Positions 55,482 to 64,000 of a stretch of DNA of 64,000 bases are shown piece by piece (the first letter of the stretch is position 1; each line of letters starts with the position of its first letter). The stretch covers positions 4,154,001 to 4,218,000 of the forward strand of contig NC_014618.1 in NCBI RefSeq assembly GCF_000164865.1, in the 5' to 3' direction. The translations under genes and the position numbers were made by a program. Below the pieces are notes generated by a model, which saw only the letters and a program-made list of their open reading frames with translations, was not told the origin of the DNA and searched no databases. The DNA comes from [Enterobacter] lignolyticus SCF1 (GTDB lineage Bacteria > Pseudomonadota > Gammaproteobacteria > Enterobacterales > Enterobacteriaceae).

Positions 55482-57122
55482 ATGAATAACCTTCCCCACT
55501 GGTGGCAAAACGGCGTTATCTACCAGATCTACCCGAAGAGTTTCCAGGACACGACCGGCAGCGGTACCGGCGACCTGCGCGGCGTCACCGCCCGTCTCGA
55601 CTATCTGCAAACCCTGGGCATTGATGCCATCTGGCTCACGCCGTTTTACGTCTCGCCGCAGGTGGACAACGGCTACGATGTCGCCGACTACACCGCCATC
55701 GACCCGGCCTACGGCACGCTGGCGGATTTCGACGAGCTGGTGGCGCAGGCGAAAGCGCGCGGGATCCGCATCGTGCTCGACATGGTGTTTAACCATACGT
55801 CGACCCTGCACCCGTGGTTTATCGACGCGCAGCGTCCGGACAGCCCGCACCGCGCGTTCTATATCTGGCGCGATGACCCGAATAACTGGCGCGCCAAGTT
55901 CGGCGGCAACGCCTGGCAGTGGCATGCCGACAGCGAACAGCACTACCTGCACCTGTTCGCCCCCGAGCAGGCCGATCTCAACTGGGAAAACCCGGCGGTG
56001 CGCGCCGAGCTCAAGCAGGTGTGCGAGTTTTGGGCCGATCGCGGCGTGGACGGGCTGCGCCTCGACGTGGTGAACCTGATTTCCAAGGACCAGGCGTTTC
56101 CGTTCGATCTTGAGGGCGACGGCCGCCGCTTTTATACCGACGGCCCGCGGGTGCATGAGTTTCTTCAGGAGATGAGCCGCGACGTCTTTACGCCGCGCCA
56201 GCTGATGACCGTGGGCGAGATGTCCTCCACCACGCTTGAGCACTGTCAGCAATACGCCGCGCTCGACGGCCGTGAGCTGTCGATGACCTTTAACTTTCAC
56301 CACCTGAAGGTGGACTACCCGAACGGCGAGAAATGGACGCGGGCCAAACCGGACTACGTCGCGCTGAAGGCGCTGTTCAGCCACTGGCAGCAGGGTATGC
56401 ACAATGTGGCCTGGAACGCGCTGTTCTGGTGTAACCACGACCAGCCGCGCATCGTGTCGCGCTTCGGCGATGAGGGCGAATACCGCGTCGTCGCCGCCAA
56501 AATGCTGGGGATGGTGCTGCACGGCATGCAGGGAACGCCGTACATCTATCAGGGCGAAGAGCTCGGTATGACCAACCCGCACTTCCGCCAGATTACCGAC
56601 TACCGCGATGTGGAGAGCCACAATATGTTCGCCGAGCGCGTGGCCCAGGGATGCGATGTCAACGAGCTGCTGGCGATCCTCGCCAGCAAGTCCCGCGACA
56701 ACGGCCGCACGCCGATGCAGTGGAGCGATGCGGCGCACGGCGGCTTTACCACCGGCACGCCGTGGATCGCCCTTTGCGATAACTACCGCCAGATCAACGC
56801 CGAGGCGGCGCTCGGCTCCCCCGATTCGGTGTTCTACACCTATCAGTCTCTGATTCGGCTGCGCAAAACGCTGCCGGTGCTGACGTGGGGAGACTATCAG
56901 GATCTTCTGCCGCAGCACCCTTCCCTGTGGTGCTACCGCCGCCGCTGGCAGGGGCAAACTCTGCTGGTGGCGGCAAACCTCAGCCGCGAGGAGCAGGCGT
57001 GGACGCCGGAGCAGGCCGACGGCGACTGGCAGAGGGTAATAAGCAACTACCCGGAAGCCGCCGACAAACCGGGCGCGATGACGCTGCGCCCGTTTGAAGC
57101 GGTATGGTGGCTGCAGGACTGA
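55482..57122 (+). CDS. treC: Alpha,alpha-phosphotrehalase TreC
   Basis: A 546-residue GH13 enzyme that splits trehalose-6-phosphate into glucose and glucose-6-phosphate. Conserved regions DMVFNHTS, GLRLDVVNLIS (nucleophile D), TVGEMSS (acid E) and NHDQPRI are visible. The start ATG 55482 follows AGGAAA; upstream frame up to 55032 is the shadow of treB. It completes the treB-treC operon. Confidence 0.95.
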   Translation: MNNLPHWWQNGVIYQIYPKSFQDTTGSGTGDLRGVTARLDYLQTLGIDAIWLTPFYVSPQVDNGYDVADYTAIDPAYGTLADFDELVAQAKARGIRIVLDMVFNHTSTLHPWFIDAQRPDSPHRAFYIWRDDPNNWRAKFGGNAWQWHADSEQHYLHLFAPEQADLNWENPAVRAELKQVCEFWADRGVDGLRLDVVNLISKDQAFPFDLEGDGRRFYTDGPRVHEFLQEMSRDVFTPRQLMTVGEMSSTTLEHCQQYAALDGRELSMTFNFHHLKVDYPNGEKWTRAKPDYVALKALFSHWQQGMHNVAWNALFWCNHDQPRIVSRFGDEGEYRVVAAKMLGMVLHGMQGTPYIYQGEELGMTNPHFRQITDYRDVESHNMFAERVAQGCDVNELLAILASKSRDNGRTPMQWSDAAHGGFTTGTPWIALCDNYRQINAEAALGSPDSVFYTYQSLIRLRKTLPVLTWGDYQDLLPQHPSLWCYRRRWQGQTLLVAANLSREEQAWTPEQADGDWQRVISNYPEAADKPGAMTLRPFEAVWWLQD

Positions 57123-57172
57123 TCAGGCGCGTTCCCCCGGCGGTACATCTGCCGGGGCGACGGCCCGCGCAT

Positions 57173-57715
57173 TCAGTAGAACAGATCTAGCTGATAGGGC
57201 TCTCCAGTGATTGTCATTGAACCGTCTGCATTGGTTAAAATATCCGCCTGATACCTGGCATTCCCGATCCCCATGACCCTATTATCCAGGTCGGTGTACG
57301 CCCCCCTGATCGATTTATCTTTTGCCCAGGAGGGTAAATTTTCTATGTCATAGTAGAAAATTACTGACGTATTGCCATGACCATGGTTAGCGATATTGTC
57401 AATTTTTTTCACGCGAATACGGCCATAGCAGAAGTCACCATGCTTTTTAAATTCTTCCTGACCTGCACGAGTAAGCGACCAGCTTCTCTTATCAGGGGTC
57501 ACTTTCACCAAACCTGCATCAACCAATGCCCACATTTTTGCATTAACCCACACCGACTCATTCTGTGTAATCGAAACGGGCCACAAAATTTCTCCCAGGC
57601 ATAACGATGGTTGTCGATCCAGTGCTTGCTGAATCAACTTTATATAACTATCGCGGTCAGCGCCGTGGCTAAGGAAAGATAACAGCAGGCAACAGACGAG
57701 AAAACAGGGCTTCAT
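57173..57715 (-). CDS. Secreted CpmK-like protein, partner of the CarG-like gene
   Basis: A 180-residue protein with a signal peptide (MKPCFLVCCLLLSFLSHGA). It reads DRDSYIKLIQQALDRQPSLCLGEILWP, then mature repeats of aromatic and charged residues (AKMWALVDAGLVKV, SIRGAYTDLD). The pattern resembles CpmK-type proteins often annotated next to CarG-like proteins in enterobacteria. Its first codon overlaps the stop of the upstream gene (4 bp), so the two are co-translated. The role of such pairs outside carbapenem producers is not known. Confidence 0.5.
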   Translation of the reverse strand: MKPCFLVCCLLLSFLSHGADRDSYIKLIQQALDRQPSLCLGEILWPVSITQNESVWVNAKMWALVDAGLVKVTPDKRSWSLTRAGQEEFKKHGDFCYGRIRVKKIDNIANHGHGNTSVIFYYDIENLPSWAKDKSIRGAYTDLDNRVMGIGNARYQADILTNADGSMTITGEPYQLDLFY

Positions 57716-58260
57716 TCCAGCGTCCTGATACTAATATGATTAAAAGCTTCATCCGTGTCGCTATATCGTTCTTTAGTCACATATGCTCTGGTGAGTTCCC
57801 AATAGAACAAGGAGACGCCAGGATCTTGATCATTGATTTTTATATCATAACGACTAAATTTTACCGGCAGCGCATCCGTAACATCATCACCATTTTGCTT
57901 ACTCGCTAATTTGTATGCGCTGACGACAAAATAACCATTGTTTTTTTTATACAGCTGGTAGTTAGTTATCTTGATCGTTGAAGCAGACAGGCTGAAATCA
58001 GACCAGGTGAACCCCGTATCATTGGGAACGGGGATGATATTATATTCTCCATTCTTATTTTTAATGAAAATCGTCATGGTATGGTTGGGATGCGAGGTGT
58101 TGTTATCAAATATGGCATCAATAACGATGTCTTTTAATCCATCGCCATTCACATCAAGCATATTAACACCTTTCTTAAGCATAACCTTACTATACTCAGC
58201 AGAAAACGCACCGGGAGATATCAACATAAGCATAGCGATGATGAACAGATTACGATTCAA
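57712..58260 (-). CDS. Secreted CarG-like protein (carbapenem self-resistance family)
   Basis: A 182-residue protein. I propose a TTG start at 58260, with AGGAG eight bases upstream; this gives a proper signal peptide (MNRNLFIIAMLMLISPGAFSA). An ATG 22 codons upstream has no such site. The mature part begins EYSKVMLKKGVNMLDVNGDGLKDIV, a metal-binding-like DVNGDG loop typical of CarG/CarF-type proteins that protect carbapenem producers from their own antibiotic. The family match is from pattern recognition, not alignment. Codon use is strongly AT-rich, unlike the flanks. Confidence 0.55.
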   Translation of the reverse strand: MNRNLFIIAMLMLISPGAFSAEYSKVMLKKGVNMLDVNGDGLKDIVIDAIFDNNTSHPNHTMTIFIKNKNGEYNIIPVPNDTGFTWSDFSLSASTIKITNYQLYKKNNGYFVVSAYKLASKQNGDDVTDALPVKFSRYDIKINDQDPGVSLFYWELTRAYVTKERYSDTDEAFNHISIRTLE

Positions 58261-58326
58261 TGTGTACGCTCCTGACCAATCTGAAGCCGATATCCGGCAT
58301 AATAAATCCGGCGCTATGATTATCAC

Positions 58327-58641
58327 AGGCGGCTAATGTCGTCACCTGGAAAAGATGGGAGGTAACGTTTTACTTCGGCGCAAAAAATTAACAAAAACAC
58401 CAATCATGATCAATGAAAAACAAATAAATCATTAAATAAACAGTGATATTCATCACATCTAAACTACGTTTCTGTATATTATTTTCTCTATGAAATAATT
58501 TTACTGAGTAATTTTTTTGCATTTTTTCCTATTTTCAACTGATATTTCCAGAATTACTAAGTTATGTCGTATTGAGATGGTTGACAGTCGAAAATCCCGT
58601 CGGCTTATTGCGCGGATAGTAACTATTGTAAATAGCACGAG
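58327..58641. other. AT-rich intergenic stretch
   Basis: No gene or clear site. It is much poorer in GC than its surroundings and shows repeated A/T runs of the type bound by H-NS. It forms the left part of an AT-rich insert between treC and nrdD. Confidence 0.5.
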
Positions 58642-58872
58642 ATGAGTGCACTACCTAAAGATCAGGTTAAGACATTTGAATTTAAACATCCCCTGGGTGA
58701 AACACCTCTGGTGAGCAGAGTATTTGAAGTGCAGGGCCCAGCATCACCCTGTATTGCATTTACAATAACGCATCTGATTCACTGGCGCGGGCCAACATTC
58801 CGCAAAGCTCACATTGCAGGCGTGCATGAAGGGCCAACTATCTTCACTCAGCCCCCCAAAACCGCACAGTGA
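58642..58872 (+). CDS. Doubtful 76-aa ORF
   Basis: Begins MSALPKDQVKTFEFKHPLGE with no good ribosome site (GAG directly abuts the ATG). The translation is not compositionally absurd, and it lies alone in an AT-rich insert. No family recognised. It could be a degraded fragment of a transferred gene. Confidence 0.3.
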   Translation: MSALPKDQVKTFEFKHPLGETPLVSRVFEVQGPASPCIAFTITHLIHWRGPTFRKAHIAGVHEGPTIFTQPPKTAQ

Positions 58873-59213
58873 GCGCTGATTTTGTTGATTTTTCACTCAC
58901 TTTTTGAGCATAGAATTTTTCTTTGGGCTACATCGCCCGTCCTCTGTACTGTCCAGTTTTTACTTTGTCCTGAATCAAAAAAATCGCAAACATCTTTGAT
59001 GCAAATCACTATATATAGAACTTAGAATGCATCCCGGCCCTACATCTTGTATTAATCGTCTATTCTCTCACCTGAACCTGACTAAAAAAGCCAGGGCGAG
59101 AATGTGGATAAAAAGGGCCGGAATCGGGGAAGTGTCTGGCAGGTAAGCTGAATCATGCCTGCGACGCGTCTCCCGCCTCTGTGGATAACCTGTTCTTTTA
59201 ATATGGAGTGATC
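58873..59213 (+). promoter_or_regulatory. nrdD upstream region
   Basis: No gene seen. It contains a good FNR site (58996-59009) and a GC shift back to core composition around 59100. The nrdD leader starts in this stretch; the ribosome site GGAG lies six bases before the ATG. Confidence 0.6.
58996..59009 (+). promoter_or_regulatory. FNR binding site for nrdDG
   Basis: TTGATGCAAATCAC matches the FNR consensus TTGAT-N4-ATCAA at nine of ten positions. FNR activation of the anaerobic reductase is established in E. coli. Confidence 0.8.
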
Positions 59214-61349
59214 ATGACACCGCATGTGATGAAACGCGATGGCTGTAAAGTGCCGTTCACCTCAGCGCGCATCCAGGAAGCTATCCTGCGAGCCGCAAGC
59301 GCAGCGGGAGTCGATGACGCAGACTATTGCGCCACCGTCGCAGAAGTCGTTAGCCAACAAATGCAGGGCCGCGAGCAGGTCGACATCAGCGAAATTCAGA
59401 CCGCCGTCGAAAACCAGCTGATGTCCGGACCGTACAAGCAGCTGGCCCGCGCCTATATCGAGTATCGCCACGACCGCGATGTTCAGCGTGAAAAGCGCGG
59501 CCGCCTGAACCAGGAAATTCGCGGCCTGGTGGAGCAAACCAACTCGGCGCTGCTCAACGAAAACGCCAATAAAGACAGTAAAGTGATCCCGACCCAGCGC
59601 GACCTGCTGGCCGGTATCGTCGCCAAACACTACGCCCGCCAGCACCTGCTGCCGTACGACGTGGTGCAGGCCCACGAGCGCGGAGAGATTCACTACCACG
59701 ATCTCGACTACTCGCCCTTCTTCCCGATGTTCAACTGCATGCTGATTGACCTTAAGGGCATGCTGACCCAGGGCTTTAAGATGGGCAACGCGGAGATTGA
59801 ACCGCCGAAATCCATCTCTACCGCCACCGCCGTCACCGCGCAGATCATCGCCCAGGTGGCAAGCCACATTTATGGCGGCACCACCATTAACCGTATCGAC
59901 GAAGTGCTGGCGCCGTTCGTGACCGCCAGCTTTGAAAAGCACCGCAGAGTGGCCGACGAGTGGCGCATTCCGGATGCCGAAGGCTACGCCCACTCGCGTA
60001 CGGAAAAAGAGTGCTATGACGCGTTCCAGTCGCTGGAGTATGAGGTAAACACCCTGCATACCGCCAACGGCCAGACGCCGTTCGTCACCTTCGGCTTTGG
60101 CCTCGGCACCAGCTGGCAGTCGCGTTTGATCCAGCAGTCGATTCTGCGCAACCGCATCGCCGGGCTGGGTAAAAACCGCAAAACGGCGGTCTTCCCGAAG
60201 CTGGTATTCGCCATTCGCGACGGCCTGAACCACAAGTTCGGCGATCCGAACTACGACATCAAACAGCTGGCGCTGGAGTGCGCGAGCAAGCGCATGTATC
60301 CGGATATTCTCAACTACGATCAGGTGGTTAAGGTTACCGGCTCGTTTAAAACCCCAATGGGCTGCCGCAGCTTCCTCGGCGTGTATGAAGAGAACGGCGA
60401 GCAGATCCACGACGGCCGCAACAACCTCGGCGTGATTAGCCTCAACCTGCCGCGCATTGCGCTGGAGGCCCACGGCAACGAAGCGGCCTTCTGGAAGCTG
60501 CTGGACGAACGCCTGCAGCTTGCCCGTAAGGCGCTGATGACCCGTATTGCCCGTCTGGAAGGGGTGAAGGCCCGCGTCGCGCCGATCCTGTATATGGAAG
60601 GCGCCTGCGGCGTGCGGCTGAAGGCCGACGACGACGTCTCTGAAATCTTTAAAAACGGCCGCGCGTCGATTTCGCTGGGCTATATCGGCATCCACGAAAC
60701 CATCAATGCGCTGTTCGGCAACCAGCACGTCTACGACACCGCTGCGCTGCGTGAGAAAGGCATCGCCATCGTGCAGCGCCTGCGCGACGCGGTCGACGAG
60801 TGGAAAGCGGAAACCGGCTATGGCTTTAGCCTCTACAGCACGCCGAGCGAAAACCTGTGCGACCGCTTCTGCCGCCTCGATACGGCGCAGTTCGGCCTGG
60901 TGGACGGCGTGACGGATAAGGGCTACTACACCAACAGCTTCCACCTCGACGTGGAGAAGAAGGTGAACCCGTACGATAAAATCGACTTCGAAGCGCCTTA
61001 TCCGCCGCTGGCGAACGGCGGGTTCATTTGCTACGGCGAATACCCGAACATCCAGCACAACCTGAAAGCGCTGGAAGACGTCTGGGATTACAGCTACCAG
61101 CACGTGCCGTACTACGGCACCAATACGCCTATCGACGAGTGCTATGAGTGCGGCTTTACCGGCGAATTCGAGTGCACCAGCAAGGGGTTCACCTGTCCGA
61201 AATGCGGCAACCACGACGCCTCCCGCGTGTCGGTGACCCGCCGCGTTTGCGGGTATCTGGGCAGCCCGGATGCGCGTCCGTTTAACGCCGGTAAGCAGGA
61301 AGAAGTGAAGCGCCGCGTGAAGCATCTGGGGAACGGGCAGATCGATTAA
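59214..61349 (+). CDS. nrdD: Anaerobic class III ribonucleoside-triphosphate reductase NrdD
   Basis: A 711-residue glycyl-radical enzyme that makes dNTPs without oxygen. N-terminal ATP-cone (VMKRDGCKVPFTSARIQEAI), catalytic cysteines in the barrel, a zinc site near the C-terminus (CYECGFTGEFEC ... CPKCGN), and the glycyl-radical loop RRVCGYLGSPDARPFN (G in GYLG). I start it at ATG 59214, which matches the family N-terminus MTPHVMKRDG. nrdG follows 106 bp downstream across a REP pair. Confidence 0.96.
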   Translation: MTPHVMKRDGCKVPFTSARIQEAILRAASAAGVDDADYCATVAEVVSQQMQGREQVDISEIQTAVENQLMSGPYKQLARAYIEYRHDRDVQREKRGRLNQEIRGLVEQTNSALLNENANKDSKVIPTQRDLLAGIVAKHYARQHLLPYDVVQAHERGEIHYHDLDYSPFFPMFNCMLIDLKGMLTQGFKMGNAEIEPPKSISTATAVTAQIIAQVASHIYGGTTINRIDEVLAPFVTASFEKHRRVADEWRIPDAEGYAHSRTEKECYDAFQSLEYEVNTLHTANGQTPFVTFGFGLGTSWQSRLIQQSILRNRIAGLGKNRKTAVFPKLVFAIRDGLNHKFGDPNYDIKQLALECASKRMYPDILNYDQVVKVTGSFKTPMGCRSFLGVYEENGEQIHDGRNNLGVISLNLPRIALEAHGNEAAFWKLLDERLQLARKALMTRIARLEGVKARVAPILYMEGACGVRLKADDDVSEIFKNGRASISLGYIGIHETINALFGNQHVYDTAALREKGIAIVQRLRDAVDEWKAETGYGFSLYSTPSENLCDRFCRLDTAQFGLVDGVTDKGYYTNSFHLDVEKKVNPYDKIDFEAPYPPLANGGFICYGEYPNIQHNLKALEDVWDYSYQHVPYYGTNTPIDECYECGFTGEFECTSKGFTCPKCGNHDASRVSVTRRVCGYLGSPDARPFNAGKQEEVKRRVKHLGNGQID

Positions 61350-61365
61350 TCCTCTGCCGCTTTAA

Positions 61366-61443
61366 TGCCGGGTAGCGCTGCGCTTACCGGGCCTACCAAC
61401 CGCACTCTTATTGTAGGCCGGGTAAGCGCAGCGCCACCCGGCA
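61366..61443. repeat. REP pair (BIME) between nrdD and nrdG
   Basis: Units around TGCCGGGTAGCGCTGCGCTT and GTAGGCCGGGTAAGCGCAGC, in opposite orientation, fill the gap between the two genes. Confidence 0.85.
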
Positions 61444-61455
61444 TGGTTATACGTT

Positions 61456-61920
61456 ATGAATTACCACCAGTACTACCCGGTTGATATTGTCAACGGCCCC
61501 GGCACGCGCTGCACCCTGTTTGTTTCCGGGTGCGTTCACGAGTGCCCCGGCTGCTACAACAAGAGCACCTGGCGGCTGAACTCCGGTATGCCGTTCACCC
61601 AGGAGATGGAGGATCGCATCATCGCCGATCTGAACGACACCCGCATTAAGCGCCAGGGAATTTCGCTGTCCGGCGGCGACCCGCTGCATCCGCAGAACGT
61701 GGCGGACATTCTGCGTCTGGCGCAGCGCGTACGCGCGGAGTGCCCGGGGAAAGACATCTGGGTATGGACCGGCTACAGGCTTGAAGAGCTTAACGATGCG
61801 CAGATGGCGGTCGTCAACCTGATCAACGTGCTGGTCGACGGCAAGTTCATGCAGGATCTTAAGGACCCGGCGCTTATCTGGCGCGGCAGCAGCAACCAGG
61901 TCGTCCATCACCTGCGCTGA
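61456..61920 (+). CDS. nrdG: Anaerobic reductase-activating protein NrdG
   Basis: A 154-residue radical SAM enzyme that places the glycyl radical on NrdD. The [4Fe-4S] motif is CVHECPGC (C-x3-C-x2-C) near residue 26; SAM-binding GGDP is in SLSGGDPLHP. Start ATG 61456. Confidence 0.95.
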   Translation: MNYHQYYPVDIVNGPGTRCTLFVSGCVHECPGCYNKSTWRLNSGMPFTQEMEDRIIADLNDTRIKRQGISLSGGDPLHPQNVADILRLAQRVRAECPGKDIWVWTGYRLEELNDAQMAVVNLINVLVDGKFMQDLKDPALIWRGSSNQVVHHLR

Positions 61921-61921
61921 G

Positions 61922-63832
61922 TCAGAAGCGGCTCACGCACTCCATTGCCAGCGTTTTAAATTCGGTAAAATCGCCGCAGGCGCACAGCCGCGCCATCGCC
62001 CGCTCACGCAGGAAGGTGACGAAGATATCGTAGATGGCCATCGCCTCTTCATATTCGCTCTTGCTGATCGCCAGCAGGAAAATAACGTGGGCGGTTTCAT
62101 CGCCCCAGGCGATCCCCTGCGGGGCCAGCACGGTATAGACCACCGTTTTCTTTGCCAGCAGCCCCAGGGCGTGGGGCAGCGCGATGCCGTCGCCCAGCAT
62201 GGTGCTGACGATAGCCTCACGCTCCACCACCGAATCGACAAAATCGCCGTCGACAAACCCCTCTTCGCGCAGCTGCTGGCACAGCTCGCGGAACAGCGTG
62301 TGCTGGTCGATCGGTGTATCAATAATACGGAAATGGCGGGCGTCGAAGTACTTTTCCAGCATCCACGGGCGGGTTCTGTCGACCAGCACCAGCTTGCCTA
62401 TCTGCTCAAGCTGGTAGTCCGTAGGAAACGGCGACACCACCACTACCGGCTTATCTTTTTCCGCCGCCCGCGCGGTGGAAACCACAAAATCTTCGCTGAT
62501 GGTCTCACGCTGCTCATAGTCGCGCAGCGAAATGGCGCCGGTCATCTCCAGCTGCGGATATTTGCGCTGCAGCACCGCTTCAATCATCCGCGCCATGGCG
62601 TTGCCGGCGTCGCACACCAGCAGCACCCGCGGCTGGCGCTGGTAGCCGATGTTGTAGTGCCGCTCCAGCCCAACGCCGATGTGCAGCACCAGAAAGCCGA
62701 TTTCGTTTTCGCTGATGGTCCACGGGGTGTACTTACTCCAGCCGGAGACTGCCGCGAGGGTCATATCCCAGGCCATCGGGTAGTGCTGTTTGATGTTTTC
62801 GAGCAGCGGGTTGGGGATCATTATCTGATAGCGCACCCGGGTGATCATGGTTTTGATATGCGTCAGCAGGTCGGCATGCAGCTGCGCATCGCTAAGCAGG
62901 TTGTAGTTATAGTGGCTGTTGATGTACTGCAGGATGTAGTTCACCAGCGCTTCGTCATCGTCGGCGTTGATCTGGCTTGGCGCGATATCCTGCACCTGGC
63001 GGGCGGCAATATGCACCCGCAGCCAGCTCTCTTCCGAGGCGGCCAGAGTTTTCCCGGCCAGCTGCTGGATAACGCCGGCAATCTCCCGCGCCGCCTGCAG
63101 CACGCTCTCATCGACGTCATCGGCGGAAAATTCCGGCAGCGGATAGCCTTCGCTGATGCGCCGCACCGCCACCGCGCAGTACAGCCGGACAAACAGCTCG
63201 CCCTCGTCGGTCAGGCGGATATGCCAGCGGCTGAACGTCTCCTGCAGCGCGCGCTCCAGCTCTTCCGGCACCCCGGCGTTCAGCGCCTCCTGCGTCAGCA
63301 GCGGATGCTGGCTGTCCTGCTGCGCCAGCTGCCAGAGCAGATCCGTCAGGCAGGCGCGAATCGACATTTCGCTGCCGAACAGCTTCACGCCGTGGCGCGG
63401 GCGGGTTTCCAGCGTCAGCTGATAGCGCGCCAGCCATTCGCGCACTTCGGCCATATCGCCCTGCAGCGTCGCGCGGCTGACGAACCACTCGTCGGCAAGA
63501 TCTTCAAGCTTGAGGGAAAATGCGGAGGTGAGAAAGCGCACCATCAGATACTGCACCCGCTCGCTGGCGGTACGCGGCACCCGCAGCGCACGCGGGCGAG
63601 AATCCTGCAGCGACTGATAGCGCGCAGGGTCGTCGATATGGAGCTGATAGCCGCTGCCGCGGCTGAGAATAAACTGCGCGCCGTGCTGCGCCAGCAGGGC
63701 ATTAAGCGCCGTAATATCGGCCCGAACGGTACGCGTGGAAACGGAAAGCCGCTGCGCCAGCTCGTCCTGCGGCAGGGTTTCGTTTTGCAACATATCAAAC
63801 AATTGCGCCAGGCGTTGATTCGGGAATCGCAC
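61922..63832 (-). CDS. BglG-family transcription antiterminator/PTS-controlled regulator
   Basis: A 636-residue multi-domain regulator: N-terminal helix-turn-helix (LPQDELAQRLSVSTRTVRADI), a second HTH/Mga-like segment (about 90-170), two PRD domains (LAASEESWLRVHIAARQV and IGFLVLHIGVG with regulatory histidines), an EIIB-like domain (LLVCDAGNAMARM) and an EIIA-type domain with active-site His in ALPHALGLL. PTS phosphorylation should control DNA binding. It is convergent with nrdG (one base apart) and probably controls the genes to the right, beginning with the partial gene at the window edge; the PTS substrate is unknown. Confidence 0.88.
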   Translation of the reverse strand: MRFPNQRLAQLFDMLQNETLPQDELAQRLSVSTRTVRADITALNALLAQHGAQFILSRGSGYQLHIDDPARYQSLQDSRPRALRVPRTASERVQYLMVRFLTSAFSLKLEDLADEWFVSRATLQGDMAEVREWLARYQLTLETRPRHGVKLFGSEMSIRACLTDLLWQLAQQDSQHPLLTQEALNAGVPEELERALQETFSRWHIRLTDEGELFVRLYCAVAVRRISEGYPLPEFSADDVDESVLQAAREIAGVIQQLAGKTLAASEESWLRVHIAARQVQDIAPSQINADDDEALVNYILQYINSHYNYNLLSDAQLHADLLTHIKTMITRVRYQIMIPNPLLENIKQHYPMAWDMTLAAVSGWSKYTPWTISENEIGFLVLHIGVGLERHYNIGYQRQPRVLLVCDAGNAMARMIEAVLQRKYPQLEMTGAISLRDYEQRETISEDFVVSTARAAEKDKPVVVVSPFPTDYQLEQIGKLVLVDRTRPWMLEKYFDARHFRIIDTPIDQHTLFRELCQQLREEGFVDGDFVDSVVEREAIVSTMLGDGIALPHALGLLAKKTVVYTVLAPQGIAWGDETAHVIFLLAISKSEYEEAMAIYDIFVTFLRERAMARLCACGDFTEFKTLAMECVSRF

Positions 63833-63882
63833 TACCGTTTTCCTCTCTTTCAGAACGGGCGCCTGCGCGCCCGCCGTACAGC

Positions 63883-64000
63883 TTATGGGGTCGGTGAAAT
63901 CACCATTTGTGACGGACTGCCTACCGCCGTATAGCCCGGCTCAAAGGTCAGCTTGCCGGTGTGCGGCGCCACCCGAAAACGGGTGATGTTGTCGCTGCGC
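63883..64000 (-). CDS. Probable lactonase-family (beta-propeller) protein, C-terminal fragment
   Basis: Only the last 39 codons are inside the window; the 5' end lies beyond 64000. The residues NITRFRVAPHTGKLTF followed by GSPSQMVISP resemble the C-terminal blade of 6-phosphogluconolactonase-like beta-propellers. It is transcribed towards the antiterminator gene, and a GC-rich palindrome (CGGGCGC/GCGCCCG, about 63854-63871) follows its stop. A tentative call, given the short length. Confidence 0.5.
   Translation of the reverse strand, partial: RSDNITRFRVAPHTGKLTFEPGYTAVGSPSQMVISPTP

Noticed and set aside
55332..56957. 541-residue minus-strand frame opposite treC
   Set aside because: Shadow frame in GC-rich coding DNA; covered by treB/treC on the plus strand.
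59262..61325. 687-residue minus-strand frame opposite nrdD
   Set aside because: Antisense shadow of a well-conserved gene; no motif or start signal.
62087..63934. 615-residue plus-strand frame opposite the BglG-type regulator
   Set aside because: Overlaps a multi-domain gene with clear motifs on the other strand.
1..64000. CRISPR array
   Set aside because: No run of equally spaced identical repeats was found anywhere in the window.

Overview
The window is chromosomal DNA of an Enterobacteriaceae bacterium close to Enterobacter/Klebsiella (not Escherichia coli). The order ahr-lptG-lptF-pepA-holC-valS-yjgM-miaE-rraB-argI-pyrBI-ridA-mgtA-treRBC-nrdDG is the conserved core of this part of the family. 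miaE, an arc (arginine deiminase) operon between argI and pyrB, and a gpdQ-type glycerophosphodiesterase point away from E. coli. Core coding DNA is GC-rich; two stretches (about 15.6-17.0 kb and 57.2-59.2 kb) are clearly AT-richer.

Region 1 (1-18541) is a genomic island inserted at tRNA-Leu(CAA) leuX, with a P4-type tyrosine integrase beside the tRNA. Its cargo is a Dpd system, which puts 7-deazaguanine bases into DNA. On the minus strand are a probable dpdC, dpdA (tRNA-guanine transglycosylase relative) and dpdB (DGQQR protein), the modification arm. Facing it on the plus strand is a tightly overlapping operon, dpdF(3' part)-G-H-I-J-K-D (RecQ-like helicase, ATPase, 1478-aa DEVH helicase, PLD nuclease and unassigned proteins), the presumed restriction arm. 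dpdE and the preQ0 synthesis genes (folE, queC/D/E) are expected to the left of the window and are not seen here. A 77-aa ORF and a long perfect hairpin sit upstream of dpdC.

Region 2 (18542-26997): ahr; a five-gene glycerophosphodiester operon (two ABC permeases, GpdQ phosphodiesterase, ATPase, periplasmic binding protein); a GDCCVxC small protein; a 47-codon remnant of yjgR produced by an internal deletion; and a complete IS4-like element (25533-26960) that landed inside a terminator hairpin and duplicated 14 bp.

Region 3 (26998-39031): lptG-lptF (LPS export), divergent from pepA-holC-valS; yjgM; an unassigned membrane-anchored protein; miaE; rraB; argI with a classical pair of ARG boxes; yjgK.

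Region 4 (39032-47242) handles carbamoyl phosphate and arginine: a 667-bp regulatory region, arcA-arcC-arcB-arcD, a second ArgR-like repressor, the pyrL attenuator with pyrB-pyrI, then ridA. The anabolic OTCase (argI) and catabolic OTCase (arcB) lie 3.3 kb apart.

Region 5 (47243-64000): a secreted GH20 hexosaminidase; mgtA with its proline-rich leader peptide mgtL and a PhoP-type promoter; treR-treB-treC for trehalose; an AT-rich insert with a pair of secreted CarG/CpmK-like proteins; nrdD-nrdG for anaerobic dNTP synthesis behind an FNR box; a BglG-type PTS antiterminator; and the 3' end of a probable lactonase gene. REP/BIME repeats lie after pepA, valS and nrdD. A second dispersed palindrome (ccctctcc...ggagaggg) occurs four times at gene ends.
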